Assembly (NCBI GenBank): GCA_003988855.1
Contig: QYAI01000141.1
Location: forward strand, 1-64,000
Direction of reading: 5' to 3'
Source of the DNA: Arachnopeziza araneosa
Taxonomy: Eukaryota > Ascomycota > Leotiomycetes > Helotiales > Arachnopezizaceae
DNA length: 64,000 nt
Shown here piece after piece: positions 12,929-24,804 of the stretch. The translations under genes and the position numbers were made by a program. Each line of letters opens with the position of its first letter. Within the stretch, counting starts at the first letter, position 1. The notes beneath the pieces were generated by a model, which saw only the letters and a program-made list of their open reading frames with translations, made no database searches and was not told the DNA's origin.

Positions 12929-14610
12929 TTGAAATAAGGTCGAGAGAGGGGTGCTCCTCGAATTTGAAGCGCGGGGATCGAACCAGCAGCGATGTAAGGG
13001 AACGAAGTTGTGTGTAAGCCTAATGTATTCGAAGAGTGGAAAGCTAGGCTATACAGCTACCCTTGTCCTGAACGCTCCTCCCTGTCTCGTGATAAGCGAA
13101 GTTAGAGCCTGTTTGGAAAAGAAGTTCGTGATGTAGAAGTGGTAAATTAATAGCCAGTAACAAACTGTAGGTACTTTGGATGCAAAAGATGAAGAGATAG
13201 TCCTCATTGTTGTAGCAAAAGAACAACACGGCATGCAGCCTTGCGCAAATGTGGGTAAGATTTTGGATGCCGCTACCAGGCGCAGCAGCTTTGGCCTCGC
13301 TGACTTGGTGGCCCACTATTGGTTGCGTTCGACAACTCTGAGTGGCGGTTGCCAGAATCTGCTGCAGCCACAGCGTCAGCTAAGATACTGAACCCAAATT
13401 CTGGTTTGCGAAGGACCACAGAACATGTGGTATTGAAGCAAATATTCCAGGAGTCATGTACAGTGATAAGACGGGCTACACAAGCTATATTGAAGATAGG
13501 AGCGACCTAGGCCCCCTGCTGAAGATGAAATTAGTACCGCAAAATAACGCACACACACATCAAAACATATACGATCTGTAAGAAAGCAGCTCCTTGATTG
13601 GTGAAGGTGGAATTTCTTTTGATTTGTCAGCCGATAGAGTCCTTGAAGGAATTGATCGCGGGTTGCGAGCATACCATTGAATGGCTTAAGCTGAACTATG
13701 GTAGTCAAATACGGCTTCTCTACCACTGTGGGTGTGGGATAGTAGTATCGAAGGTAATTCCTTCTCCGAAATTGCTTTTCCAGAAGCCGTAATTAGTTCT
13801 CTCGAAACCATACAGCGCTTCTCGGTCCTCGATTGTCAGGTCGTGCTAGCGAAGAGAGCAGAGCCGACAGTCTCCTTGCTCTGCAGTGCTTTGTAGCTCT
13901 TCAATGGTCTGAGGGAAGAATGAGTTGCCTTAATGCCGACTTGCTTCTCCCTATGTTTGCTACAGAAGATGCTCGCACATGCCCGGCAGAGGGTTGATAG
14001 GTTTTCTGGCCGAGTTTGGCTGCTTTGCGGAGGCCGAAAGGAGCTTAAAAGTCCAGGCATAAAGGCCTGCTTGAGCTATTGAGGAGTTCTCAATATAGAC
14101 CATTTAGCACGTCTATCAGATGAAGAAGGTTGTGTTTCAGTTTGCGAACCTGAGCAGTAGGAGCCTAAGGCTTCCTTGTCAAGTAAGTCGTGGGTCAGCT
14201 GACCGGTTTTCTCACTATTTCATCGCTATCCTTCAGCTCTTTCAGATGCCTGAGGCAGCAATCATCCCACTGAAGGTCCATTAAGTTCGCTGTAAGCGAA
14301 GCCTGGAGGAAGGGTGGAGTTGTTCTCTACCTCAGCTTAAGGGGTACCATATGCATTCCGGTATTTCCCTGGCCTGTAAATGCTTGCGCCGTTACAGGCT
14401 GCTCCGACATTTTAACCTGCATAATGCCAAACTTACAACCTTCCTAATGTAGTAAGCAGCCGTAGGCGAGGTGACCTGCATCTAAGGGACATCTATGAGA
14501 TTCTTAAAAGCTTCGCCCCGTCCCGCTGTGCTCATATCATTCCACAAGCAAGCAAGCTAACAAAAACTTGAATCTTTGAACTTCCACGAGCCCACACCTC
14601 ACTCTGACTC
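12929..14610. other. Intergenic, no gene seen
   Basis: About 1.7 kb holding the Clr5 gene promoter at its left end. Short ORFs on both strands have no family motifs and do not combine into an exon chain. No tRNA was found. Confidence 0.45.
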
Positions 14611-15096
14611 ATGGCGTCCAAGCAGTTCTTCCTCAAAACCGCTCCTCTTCCAGGCGAAGAACCTTCCCAATACACAAACCTCTATCTCCGCCATTTCGGT
14701 TCCGGAATGGACTCGATCGTCCTCACCCCCGGACAGCCTAAGTACATCAAAGGCCATATGGACGGAAAACGTATCACGTTTACCAGCGCTACTCACGAAG
14801 GCCGGAAATGGGGATTGGCGCTTCGCAAGGACGGAGAGCAGCATGCTGGGTGGGAGAAGGTGGAGATCGTCGAGCGTGAAGGGACCGATGGACTGCTGTT
14901 CACCGGAGGCGAGGAGGGTTCAGTGGAGGAGGTATTGGAGTTTGAAGAAGAGCTTGCTGGGGAAAGGGTTTGGAAGGGATGGATGGTTTGCGATTGGGCG
15001 CACGGGTACCCTCAATTGTTTTGGGTGACGCATAAACTTGATGGCGAGTTGCCCTCTTTCTGTCACCGCGTGCAGATCGTTCGGGAGATGCTTTGA
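14611..15096 (+). CDS. DUF7907-like small protein
   Basis: Single exon, 161 aa, no signal peptide. The layout matches the DUF7907 family as I remember it: an N-terminal QFFLKT strand, TNLYLRHFGSGMDSIVLT, KWGLALRKDGEQHAGWEKV, then GWMVCDWAHGYPQLFW and a final CHRVQIV strand. The function of the family is unknown. An insertion rich in Glu/Gly (about residues 100-118) is encoded by purine-rich DNA. It sits next to the putative UstYa cluster, but nothing ties it to that pathway. Confidence 0.75.
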   Translation: MASKQFFLKTAPLPGEEPSQYTNLYLRHFGSGMDSIVLTPGQPKYIKGHMDGKRITFTSATHEGRKWGLALRKDGEQHAGWEKVEIVEREGTDGLLFTGGEEGSVEEVLEFEEELAGERVWKGWMVCDWAHGYPQLFWVTHKLDGELPSFCHRVQIVREML

Positions 15097-15401
15097 ATCA
15101 GCGTGAGGAATTTGAATGATGAAATTGAATATAGTGTCCCATTCAAAATCAATACAATTTTAATACGTTGATATTTCGAATATATTCAGAATGTTTTTGA
15201 ATGTTTTGAAACTCATTTAAGTTATTTGAAATTATTTGAATTTCTTGCAATAAGATTTCCTCGCGCTGCTCTGAATCCTAGAGATCATTCATTTGAGAGC
15301 TATATCAATACTTAAGCTGGTAAGTTCATATTCCTCTACTCTTAGAATTTGCTTCCAGACATCCCACTGCCTTATAACCATGTCCCGCCTTGATATACAT
15401 T

Positions 15402-16337
15402 CTAGCAAGTAGGATACTGCACCGTCGCCCTGGTAACGATTGCATCCATAGGAACAATCGTATGATATTGTTCCATCCATCTCACAGCCTCTTTATCCTT
15501 GTTTTGCAAAGACATAGCGCAGTGATTAGTATGATTAATACTTGCTAGTTTTCCTTGTACCTTCCAACCTCTCTCCACCGCTCGATGCACCAGCTTCGCC
15601 GCGAAGATGCAATGCATAGAATGGTATCTCCTGTCTGTCCACATCAATTCAAGATGGTCTCCAACTTGGTCGTCAGAGATCAAGCTAAGCATGTTGGACT
15701 CCGGAACTTCTGTATCTTCCCTCGCACTGTGATAGAAGGTCCACGGGCCAAGCTCTTCAAATTCTTTAACCAACTCGGCATCATAACAGTCTGGATGTTC
15801 CCATGCGAAGTTCATCTAGAACTATAGAATCAGCTTCATTTCCCCTCGGGGTTCTTCATAATTTGAAACGCGTGTTGTGAAGATTATCAAAATATGTTAC
15901 ACCAGTTTTAGGAGCAGAGATGCTCGACTTGGGGCCAGCAAGTGAGAGAAACTCACAACGTCCCATATGCAACCAAGAGCACGAGCTTCTTCAGCATTTT
16001 TACCACAGGTAAAAGTTCCTGCCTTCCCTATACTAAAACCTGAGCTTTCATTGGTGTCGGTTGCCGGAGGGCAATGTGATTCTGCCGCGGGATAGATATG
16101 CGTGACAACGCTGCTCAAAATGAGACCAACCACGACCAGAATGAGAAAAGTGGCGACGAGGATTCCGAGACAGAACCCCAACCCGATAATTTTCAAACGA
16201 AGCGTCCGTCGATCTCGAGGGAAATTGAATACCAGGGAATCCTGCTGTGTTGCTTCATCGTCCTGTTGTCCGGTAAGGGGTTCGTATTTTTGTGGCAAGG
16301 CGCCCATTTTTTCAGCAGCTTTGGTGAACAAGGCCAT
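15402..16337 (-). CDS. UstYa-like (DUF3328-type) membrane oxidase A
   Basis: Two exons, 15957-16337 and 15402-15815, with a 141-bp intron (GTGAGT..CTAG) in phase 0; the product is 264 aa. I start at the ATG at 16337 because the longer frame begins with TTG. Residues about 50-85 form one transmembrane helix after a basic RDRRTLRLK stretch. The luminal part has CGKNAEEARALGC, then DVMNFAWEHPDC, then two HXXHC motifs: HSMHC (192-196) and HTNHC (222-226). UstYa-family proteins catalyse oxidative steps on fungal RiPPs and cyclic peptides, and the paired HXXHC motifs are the family signature. This copy belongs to a divergent subgroup shared with the gene at 24805-25680. Two CGG-type motif copies lie about 115-135 bp upstream. 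Confidence 0.8.
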
Positions 16338-16451
16338 GTTAGTGATGGTACTCAAATTCAGTTGCTGCAATAGAATCAGAGCGAGCGCAAGAGAAAGGGC
16401 ATGGGAGGAATCACAAGAGCTGGATGTGTTATGGGTCCGAGCGTGGTTGAA

Positions 16452-16473
16452 ACTCCGGACTTAACTTCGGAGG
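16452..16473. promoter_or_regulatory. Paired YCGGAGK motifs upstream of UstYa-like A
   Basis: ACTCCGGA (16452-16459) and TTCGGAGG (16466-16473) are oppositely oriented copies of the same short motif, 115-136 bp upstream of the start codon at 16337. CGG half-sites are the usual target of Zn2Cys6 regulators. Regulation by the nearby regulator is inferred. Confidence 0.4.
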
Positions 16474-16613
16474 GGAAGACCACGCATTTTGTTGGTCAGA
16501 CGTCTACCTCGGACCAGTGCGCAAGAAGACAATTCATTTAGCAGAGTAGAAAGTACAGGCTTGGGTGTATCGTTCCAAAATACTCGAAATAATTTTAACT
16601 GCGTCCAAAAAAA

Positions 16614-16957
16614 TGTTTGGAGAGGAAGATTCCGCTTTGTGGGGCCCGCCGCAGGCGCTATTGGAAAAAAAGCGTGGAGGAGGTCGGTCCATGAGAATGG
16701 CTTTTCTTTGTTTTATTCTTTGGCTAGCATCCTCGGCATCATTTGGAGGTTTGATTGCATTATGGGGATTCAATAGTGGTCAGTCTTTGTCTCCGACTTG
16801 CCTATTATCAAGTTGGTCTAATTTCTTGCAAGTCAACGTCAATAGAGAAAGTTGTGGGGATAGCGCCCTAACAATGTCTTTTTGGGATCCTTTAATAGCG
16901 AGTGAGTTGTTCAATTCTACAGGACCCAACACTTTCTTGCTGATTATAACGGTTTAG
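16614..16957 (+). pseudogene. Possible 5' remnant of a UstYa-like gene
   Basis: An open frame starts MFGEEDSALWGPPQALLE, continues through a basic patch and a clear transmembrane helix (FLCFILWLASSASFGGLIAL), then reads CGDSALTMSFWDPLI. An acidic N-terminus, one helix and a Cys followed by an S-x-W-x-P-L segment resemble the start of DUF3328 proteins. No HXXHC motif follows within the next 400 bp and I could not find a continuing exon. It may be a decayed gene or a chance ORF. Confidence 0.3.
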
Positions 16958-17619
16958 AATGAAATAGTCGAGTAACTGCATTTCCGGGTATGTGAACTTG
17001 ATAATGCTTTCAATTTTACAATTTTAAGTGAAATGTCTCTGTGGGGGAATGCTATCACTGACAAGCAATGATTAATTAGATGAGGAAGACTATGATCGCA
17101 TTAAGAACACTCGAAGTGCAAGGACGTAGTATTAGGCGGTTTGGATCTCTTTCCTCATATTTGAAAGAAGTCATCATTGAGACATTGAAGTTGGGGGTTT
17201 TGAGATCTGAAGCTCACGCTCTGCTACTGGGGCATTAGCAAAGGGACAGAATTATTCAATATTTCGCAATCCTATAGACAGGAAAGTTATCCAAATATCA
17301 AATTTCCCAATAAATTAGTTCCACCTCGTGATACCAACTGCGAACTAGAAGTAGAATGTAAACCCTCGGGCAAAATACCTGAAGACAAAAATTAAGACAA
17401 AATATTGAGGGGGGGTCCGGTAAAGCATAGAATAGCTTAGTAGAAAGTTCCGGATTTCCTATTTCGGCCATCGTAAAGACGACCACGCGTCCCCTTGCAG
17501 CGCCCAATGAATTACCGGAGGGTAGAGTTGGATCTACCAGCCAAAATTGACAGCGATCAGTCTTCACTCTTTTCAAGTTGACATTGGAAATACTTCAAAT
17601 CTCTTTTCTCGCCGGACAA
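16958..17619. other. Intergenic region upstream of the MFS transporter
   Basis: AT-rich spacer with no coding signal. Its last 120 bp contain a CCGGAGG motif and should hold the transporter promoter. Confidence 0.5.
17514..17521 (+). promoter_or_regulatory. YCGGAGK motif upstream of the MFS gene
   Basis: ACCGGAGG lies about 100 bp upstream of the ATG at 17620. It is the same short motif found upstream of the UstYa-family genes and the repeat precursor. Confidence 0.35.
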
Positions 17620-19440
17620 ATGTTTGAAACAGTTTGTCTGCCAAAATTTCTTCAGTCAATGGACTCGTTAGAACGCCATCTTGATGTTTTAGAAAATGAA
17701 AAAGAGCTGCTCTCGCCGACGGAAAGTGAATATCCGATTTTATCGAAAAATGATTGCAGCAAGATTTCGTTGAGATGGCCACGTTTGTTTGCGTTGACAT
17801 GTGGTATTGGAGGGTAAGTATTAGTCCCGGGCTGCTTCTCATGTTCTGGATTAATGAAACTGTGCAGATTGCAAGTGATATGGTCCGTCATTCTCTCTCA
17901 AGGGGCGGTAAGTTTGAATTCTCCCTAGACCTCGTCGAGTAATATACAGAAAGAACTCATGTTTAACCAGCCATTCCTTGTATCTCTCGGACTTCCAAAA
18001 CCCTTAACTGCCTTAGTATGGATTGCAGGGCCATTTTGCGGTGCATTCGTACAGCCCGTTGTGGGCTATCTCAGCGATATTAGCAGGTCTTCTTGGGGTC
18101 AGAGAAGACCATTTATCGTCATTGGAGCTGTGAGTACCATTCTGTCACTTTGGGCGCTTGCGTGGACGGAAAGTGGTATTAAATGGCTCGTACACGCCTG
18201 CCAACTGGAGGTCCGGAAAGAGGTTATAGCAAACGTCGTCATTACTTTCGCAATATTTTGGATCTACGCCCTCAACGTCTCGATACAACCACTTCAAGTT
18301 GGTCTTAGGGCGTTAGTTGTAGAGAATTGCCCAACACACCAACAATCGCAAGCAAGCGCATGGGCAAGTCTCATGACGGGAGGTGGGAACATCTTTGGCT
18401 ATCTTGTGGGATTCACCTCCCTGCCAGAGATTGCAAAGCAGTTACGCGTGACACATTTCCAATGGTTGAGCATCATTGCTTCTCTCGCAGTCGCAATAAT
18501 GGTCCTAATTACCTGTTGTTTCGTTCACGAAAGGAGCACCGAAACGTTGCTCCTACCATTCGTCAGAGGCCCAGGACAGTTCCTTCGAACTTTCAAGACC
18601 ATGCCACCCAGGATTCGAAGAGTCTTTCAAATTCAGATTTTTGCTTGGATGGCGTGGTTTCCTTACCTCTTCTACGCGACGACGTGAGTTCCTTCTGAAG
18701 ACAACCCTTAGACTATCTTTGCTGACCAATTGGTAGCTACGTTGGTGATTTATGTATGTCATCATTGTATCCTTATGCTGTTGATACTAATCGAGAAACA
18801 AGATTTTAATGCCACATTATTAGGCACTTCGGAGACTTTCCAACCTCCTACAAGTGCCATGCGTAGTATTAACACCAGGGTAGGCACATTTGCGACTTTT
18901 CTATCAGCAATCGTCGCTCTTGTCGCCAATCTTCTTCTTCAATTCAGTATCCGACCAACTACTTCTAACGAGTCATCGCAATCCTCCAAATCTCAGCGAC
19001 GGAATCACTTGATCCGAAGATTTACTATTTCCCAAGTCTGGACCTTAGCACAGTTGTCTTTCGCCATCCTGATGTTTTTTACTTTCCTTGTAAAGACACA
19101 TATCGGCGGCACTGTCTTAATTGCGATGAGCGGGGTCTCATGGGCCATGACTTTGTGGGCTCCATATGCCATCATTGGTCAAGAGTTATCAGCAAATCAA
19201 GACAGACTGCGAGAAACTGGCACGGCTGATTTAGAATCGCCAGACGAGAATCAGGCGGGTCTCATCATGAGTCTTCATAATATGGCGATTTCAGTCCCGC
19301 AAATTGCGGCGGCTCTAGTCTGTAGCGTGATTCTCTGGATTTCGGATAGTCAAAATGGTCTTGCTTGGTGTCTTCGAGCTGGTGGATTGGCAGCTTTGGG
19401 GGCTGCATGGACATCATTGTCTCTGGAAGAGGACAGTTGA
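17620..19440 (+). CDS. MFS transporter, sucrose/GPH-symporter type
   Basis: Five exons: 17620-17813, 17868-17907, 17971-18683, 18737-18753 and 18803-19440. All phases agree and the product is 533 aa; a start at 17659 (MDSLERHLD) is equally likely. After an acidic cytosolic N-terminus, RLFALTCGIGGLQVIWSV forms helix 1. VSLGLPKPLTALVWIAGP then leads into QPVVGYLSD and the RRPFIVIGA loop, hallmarks of the plant SUC/fungal sucrose-transporter branch. About twelve hydrophobic helices follow, with an Arg/Ser-rich central loop (SSKSQRRNHLIRRF). The 17-nt fourth exon is unusually short. In characterised dikaritin clusters an MFS protein exports product. Here either export or plain sugar uptake is possible, and the family assignment favours sugars. 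Confidence 0.85.
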
Positions 19441-20936
19441 AGATAGCATGAAAAACCCCGTCTTATATTAATCACGGCTACTACTGACCGTGTAATCTCT
19501 TTCGCGATGTAGAGTGACAGTATTACGTATATTTTGACAACTCATAGTCGGGATACAGCACATTTAAGCAAGACGACCCCGGTACGGTTACTATACTTCA
19601 TAACGAGCCTAGGAAAAGTCTGTAGTTTTCAAAAGATTCAAAAGTTTCTCGCTCAAGTTTTACATTAAAATACAACTTAGTTTAAATAAGATTAAAACTA
19701 TACTTCGACTAAAAGAGTCCGCATTTTAGATGCTTTACTTAATTTAAGTAACGGCACCAATTCTAATGCTTCTTGCAACAAAAATGTGAAACAGCTTGAA
19801 GAGCACAGACTTTGATCTTGGGCTCGCACTATAAGCTTACCACCACGGAGCCACGTTCTAGCAGTCCAATTACGCCTGATGACTATGTATCTTATATTGT
19901 AGGAGCCTTTCATTGCCTAGATAGGAATCGATCGCGATTTTGTTACGATTCACGATTGATATACTGATGAAGGCATCAAAGGATGATTAATTAGAAGTTA
20001 GGTTCTAGGAAGTGAGGGACATCCTTATGATCGTACCAGCTTACTAAGTCTCAGCACTAAATGATTACTGACCATACCGAGGTAATCTTGACAGATTTGC
20101 ATCTTGTTTACCGCAGAGAAGCTTTGTCTGTTTCCGCCTATACAAAGGCAGCCGGCATTAAAAATAATTTAATCTGCTAAGCGAGAATTGGATAAAATTA
20201 AACTCTAGAGACAAGAAATTTAGATAAAACATTATAATAGTTTATAAACAAAAAATAAATACTAAAAGATAGGTAAGCTTCTACTTCTGATATAGACTAA
20301 GTTTTATAACAATTAAGTATTATTATGTTATAACTTATAGTTTTTAAACTTATAAAATTTTAGTTTTCTTTAGTTCATGCAAACAGTTCTGTAGTTTTAT
20401 GCAAGTAGATGATTTTCAATGCTGTCTGCCTTCGTACAGTAGTGCTCACACAGATCACCTTTTCTGGAAATCACCTCCGGACGCTAGCGCCGACCCCAGA
20501 GGGTGGCGAAGGTAACGGGGTTGTTGAATAATTCGGAGGGCAATAAAGTTGGTTGCGGGATTTCGGATAGATATCTACGGATTACTTGCAGAAATTTCGG
20601 CCGCTGGTATGGAAACCTTTGCCTCTTCCGAAGTACCGAATAAACCTCCGGACCATAATTGAAGCTACTCGGTAACTGGCAATTGCTCAATGCCTGTAGC
20701 CGAACTTAAAAGCGACCTGCAGGCTTTCTCAGCTTACTCTGGAGCGAATGAGTTTACCCTATTACCCAACACAAAATTCCGGAGTTCTTGACTTGCGGAT
20801 AGTCGGATGTCGTACTACTCATGGTCATTGATAGGATAAAGTTTCACTTAGAGACTAGAGTAGCCTTTCAACCTTACTAGAAACTGAATCTCTTGTCTCC
20901 CGCAACTCCCACTATTCCTCACCGAATTCCTCAAAG
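19441..20936. other. AT-rich intergenic region with CGG motifs at its right end
   Basis: About 1.5 kb. From 19600 to 20400 the sequence is strongly AT-rich and stop-dense, compatible with RIP-decayed DNA; I recognise no relic in it. The last 500 bp are more GC-balanced and hold the UstYa promoter. Confidence 0.5.
20474..20786. promoter_or_regulatory. Four YCGGAGK motifs upstream of UstYa
   Basis: CCTCCGGA at 20474-20481, TTCGGAGG at 20532-20539, CCTCCGGA at 20645-20652 and TTCCGGAGTT at 20777-20786 all lie 150-465 bp upstream of the ATG at 20937. Chance would give about one such 7-mer per 2 kb. A cluster of four suggests a regulator-binding array. Confidence 0.45.
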
Positions 20937-22197
20937 ATGCTTCTATTTAGGAAGTGGTCAGACTGGCAATGGCACAGGCAACAACAGCATGTTCATTACG
21001 AGTCGCTGATCCCCAACAACGAGAAAATTGAAGACGATGAGAGTGAAATTAACTTGAGCTTGCCTTCCTCAATACAGATTCCACGGAAATTGCGTCTACT
21101 CAAACAAGCTCTAGGATTCCTCCCTTGGGCATTGTGCATAATTTTGTCGGCATCTCTGGCAGCTGTAAGTTCAGACCATAAAAAGGCTTACCGCCATGGC
21201 TCTTACGAGACTGGATTCGATACAGATTTGGGTAAGTCGGGCGACGATCTTTGATTTCCCTAGTTGATTCATCAAGATTCGAAGAAGACTCCACTAATAC
21301 AATCACAGGACCTGCAAAACCATTTCTTGGTCTAACCAAGGTCAAGTTCTATGGCGGTATTCAGGTCGATCCAAATGGCACATATTACCTGACGCACAAT
21401 CCTGACGAACCGCATTATGTAGGGGAATCCAGCCCCGAAGTAGACGAGACATGGGAACGTATGCTCCTGCATAGTAAGCCCCGCCCCACTCTTGCATTCC
21501 GGAACACGCGTCTTTCTTGCCCCGTAGCCACTGATAAGCGTTTCAGAACGATATCTGGGTCTCACGCTCGAAGAGGCAGCTGATACTGATTTCGCAATCG
21601 ATGAGAAGGATTGGATTTTCGACCTTTACTGGGTTTCGTCAGTACCCCACCAAATCCTGCACATGCAATAAGGACGTCTTACGATTATTTACTCACATTT
21701 TTGATAGGCCAAATACTTTCCATACCTTGCATTGTCTGGTCAGTGTAGTTGTTTTTGCTTGAATGATGGCTCGGATATTAATTCTCTTCTAGAATTATAT
21801 CCGCAAATCTCTAGATAGGGAGTACTATACCGACATCGAAGATCTTCCAGACCGACCTTTCCGGATGACACATAGGATGCATTTAGGTAAGTGTCCACTT
21901 CGTCTTAAGACTCTCAATGGCATTATCTGAGGGCTCGCCAATTTAGATCATTGCATAGAAGCAATTCGGCAAACAGTGCAATGCTCACTGGACATGACTC
22001 CTGTTCCGAGACCTTGGATACCACAGGCAGGAATATATCACGCTGATGTTGATCAGTGGCACATGTGCCGGGATTTCAGTGCTGTGCGAAACTGGATGGA
22101 CTGGAGGAATCGCGATGAGAACGATGATGATTTTATCAATGTGACACATCGCTATAAAGACAGAAATGCCCCCTATGCGAAGTGGAACCCTTGGTAG
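20937..22197 (+). CDS. UstYa-family (DUF3328) protein, canonical type
   Basis: Six exons: 20937-21231, 21309-21473, 21547-21637, 21708-21738, 21793-21886 and 21947-22197. All phases match, giving 308 aa. A cytosolic tail is followed by a transmembrane helix (residues about 61-83). The luminal domain then shows the usual order: an SPEVDETWERML segment, RYLGLTLEEA, a first HXXHC (HTLHC, 189-193) followed by NYIRKSL, and a second HXXHC (HLDHC, 224-228) followed by EAIRQ and, further on, WHMCRDF. This is the classical DUF3328 layout of ustiloxin UstYa/UstYb. Such enzymes perform oxidative cyclisation or related oxidations on RiPP cores. It stands alone on its strand upstream of the Zn2Cys6 gene. 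Confidence 0.9.
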
Positions 22198-22735
22198 CGA
22201 GTCTTCGGCTCTATATAAAGTAGTTATCAAAGGAAGCGAACTAAGATTATTATTTAGTAGTGACATTTTGCTATTTGGGAGTGAAAAACCTTATGCATCT
22301 CGCACGTAATCCCGCACGCAATCCCGCACACAATTCGCACGCATACAATCGGCCAATTGAATCTCCGATCTTGTAGAGGCCCCGGGTCAGTAAGAAGCAG
22401 CAACAGCAGTAGCGGATCAACAGCACACGCGTGATGGACATCGACACCGTCACCGCTCGTGCCGCCCCACCCCACTATCCGCCCCTCTTCTCTCCCCGCT
22501 TCAAGGTACCGTATATACTTGATCCGTGCTTACGGTATCTTGGTAATACCGAATTTTCCCCTTCTATATTCACCAAACATAGCAGGTGGTAAGCTCGTAC
22601 AAGATGCTAGAATCCCCATTTTTGAAGCCAAAAATCCAACAAATATAAGACTAATAAATACTACTTTACCACTCCTTTGGTTCTTGTGCAGTCTACAATA
22701 GTCCTCTTGAATATTATCTGAAACTCACTTCAGCA
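22198..22735. other. Intergenic region upstream of the Zn2Cys6 gene
   Basis: About 540 bp. A short direct repeat of CCCGCAC-type units (22305-22345) and a polypyrimidine stretch near 22470-22510 precede the regulator's start codon. No YCGGAGK motif was seen here. Confidence 0.45.
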
Positions 22736-24402
22736 ATGAATGGAGCGGATTCATCCCAAAATCTCTGGGAAGCTCAAAAGCAACAACGGCCGAGATTGAG
22801 GCGGCGTGGCACGGGAGCGAATATAGCAACAGCGTGTGACCAATGCCATCGCTGCAAAGTCCGGTGCAATGGTCGCCGTCCTTCGTGTGAGCGTTGTCAA
22901 AAGGATAGCACTACTTGCACGTACAGTCTTGGCAAGCCACTAGGCAAGCCACCAAAGAATGGGCGTAAGCCGAACGGCCCAAACCCGCCTCGCTCGAATA
23001 TGCCGCCCCTTGCTCCACAAATCCCACCTCATGGGCATTTACGTTCTCATTCGCACTCAACATCTCATCCTGATAGGGGCCAAGATGGGAACTCCGGTTA
23101 GTGCTCGTTGTTTAATATCAGAAAACTGGGGAATCTACAAACTAACCTTGCCATTTGTCCAGACTATATCATTACAGGAGCTCACAAATCTGCATCTATG
23201 CTAACGACAATCAATGATAACGTGGCTTATACTGAGGAGGAATCTACAGTAAGTTCAAGACATCATTCTAGTCGCTCTCCGCGCAGCTAAAATGTTCAAT
23301 GCTGAGCTTGTGACAGCAAGGAGGTGGAGGTGGAGATGGAGAACCAAATTCAGGATCTTCAATGGATATAGAGCATGAATTTCTAACCCCGAATCCTCTT
23401 ATGCCATCATTTGAAAGTGCTGAACAATACTTGTCTCACGATGAGAGTCAATCTCTACTTTGGGCCACCGAGGACAATTTCTTCGAGGGAGCTGGGAGTG
23501 TAGAGGGAATGAATCTGGACTTCCTAGTCAGTGACTTCAGTCCAGATTTTCGGAAGGTTTCAAAGAGTAAAGAAAACACTTCCTCAAATCCTCTAACACT
23601 TGATATGACAATGAAAAATAATGGTGGCTCCAAGTCGCTCATCTCGCCTCCAGAGTCACTTCCTTCAACGGCCCTATCTCTCAGTCAAAGACTATTAGCC
23701 GAACAAGCACAGAAAGAAATTCGCTTTGACATAGAAAATCTAGAGACCGCATCTGCAACAGCCTCTTCCAAGGAGGTCAATAGAAACGAGGAGAGCTACC
23801 AGCACCTCCCCTTGCTCTTAGAAACGACACTCCACTTCTACTTCAAAGCACCATCGATCACTCAAGCTCCTATTAGCGACGCGCTCCGGTTAGCTAAACA
23901 AGGACTTCAAGCGATACAACATTGCCTTCGCAAATTTCCTCTTTTACCTCCTGCGCAAGCTCCATCTGAGTTCTCCTCACACGAACCATCATCCCCGGGG
24001 TTAGAGTCCGAGTCTAGCAGCATCTTGGCTTGTATTATCCTCATGGAAAAGATCCTCTTCTGCTACGATTCACTTCTCAAACGGCGCTCTGGACCCGGAG
24101 ATGTATCGTCTCCGTATGCACCATCTCCAGCGCCGTCCTCGACCTCAACATCCAATCCCACGGCATCCAGCTCCTCCGCCAACCATCGCATGCAGCCGAT
24201 TTTTATCGGTGACTTTGAGGTTGAAGACAAAGCGAGCTGGAAGATGATTCTCGATGCCGTTGTTACAGCCCAGAAGCAGGAGGCAAGAAATACAATATCG
24301 AAGCTTGAAGACTGGGCAAACGATTTAGTTAGAAAGAGCAAGAACGAAGGGCGTGTTGCAATGACGTTTCTGGAGCAATTAAAGAGGAGATTTCATAATT
24401 GA
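22736..24402 (+). CDS. Zn2Cys6 transcription factor, AflR-like layout
   Basis: Three exons: 22736-23096, 23163-23248 and 23317-24402. Phases agree and the product is 510 aa. The binuclear cluster sits at residues about 34-62: CDQCHRCKVRC, then PSCERC and a last Cys, fitting CX2CX6CX6CX2CX7C, with an extra Cys in the first loop. A basic Gly/Pro/Lys-rich linker follows (GKPLGKPPKNGRKPNG). The C-terminal half has LESESSSILACIILMEKILFCYDSLL and IGDFEVEDKASWKMILDAVVTAQKQEA, which resembles the AflR-type C-terminal domain of secondary-metabolite pathway regulators. Its position between UstYa-family genes makes it the likely local activator. The last exon is Ser/Pro-rich between 24090 and 24180. Confidence 0.85.
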
Positions 24403-24804
24403 TAAATATTGGTACAGCATTGTTACGGTAGCACGTAGCATTAAAAATTATAAGTTACAGGGCATTACAGAGCCTTCAGGGCCCAAGGCCCTGTAGTCCG
24501 GAGACTTTTTGCGGGAAACTCGGTAACTAAAATAATTGAATAAGAAAGCATTACGTTAGGGTACAGTAATATAGTATAGAATCAAATCACATCATGGAAG
24601 AATACTCTATGTAATCAGATTTGGACAGCGCCAGCTAATTTCCTGGTAGCCATATATGTTGCGTGGAGCAAGAAAACTCCTTATGAAACAGGTCAATATC
24701 CTCAGAATAAACAACTTCCTGCAATCTGCCAGCCCAGCCCAGACCACCCAAGCATACAGCAGCTGTTCCAGTTTTCACTTCAGAATGTCTGTCCTTGGGA
24801 AGCA
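24403..24804. other. Convergent intergenic spacer
   Basis: About 400 bp between the 3' ends of the regulator and UstYa-like B. It includes the short inverted segment TTCAGGGCCCAAGGCCCTG (24475-24493), which may form a hairpin. Confidence 0.4.

Noticed and set aside
12960..12985. tRNA-like T-arm string GGGGATCGAACC
   Set aside because: No matching acceptor, D or anticodon arms at the right distances on either strand.
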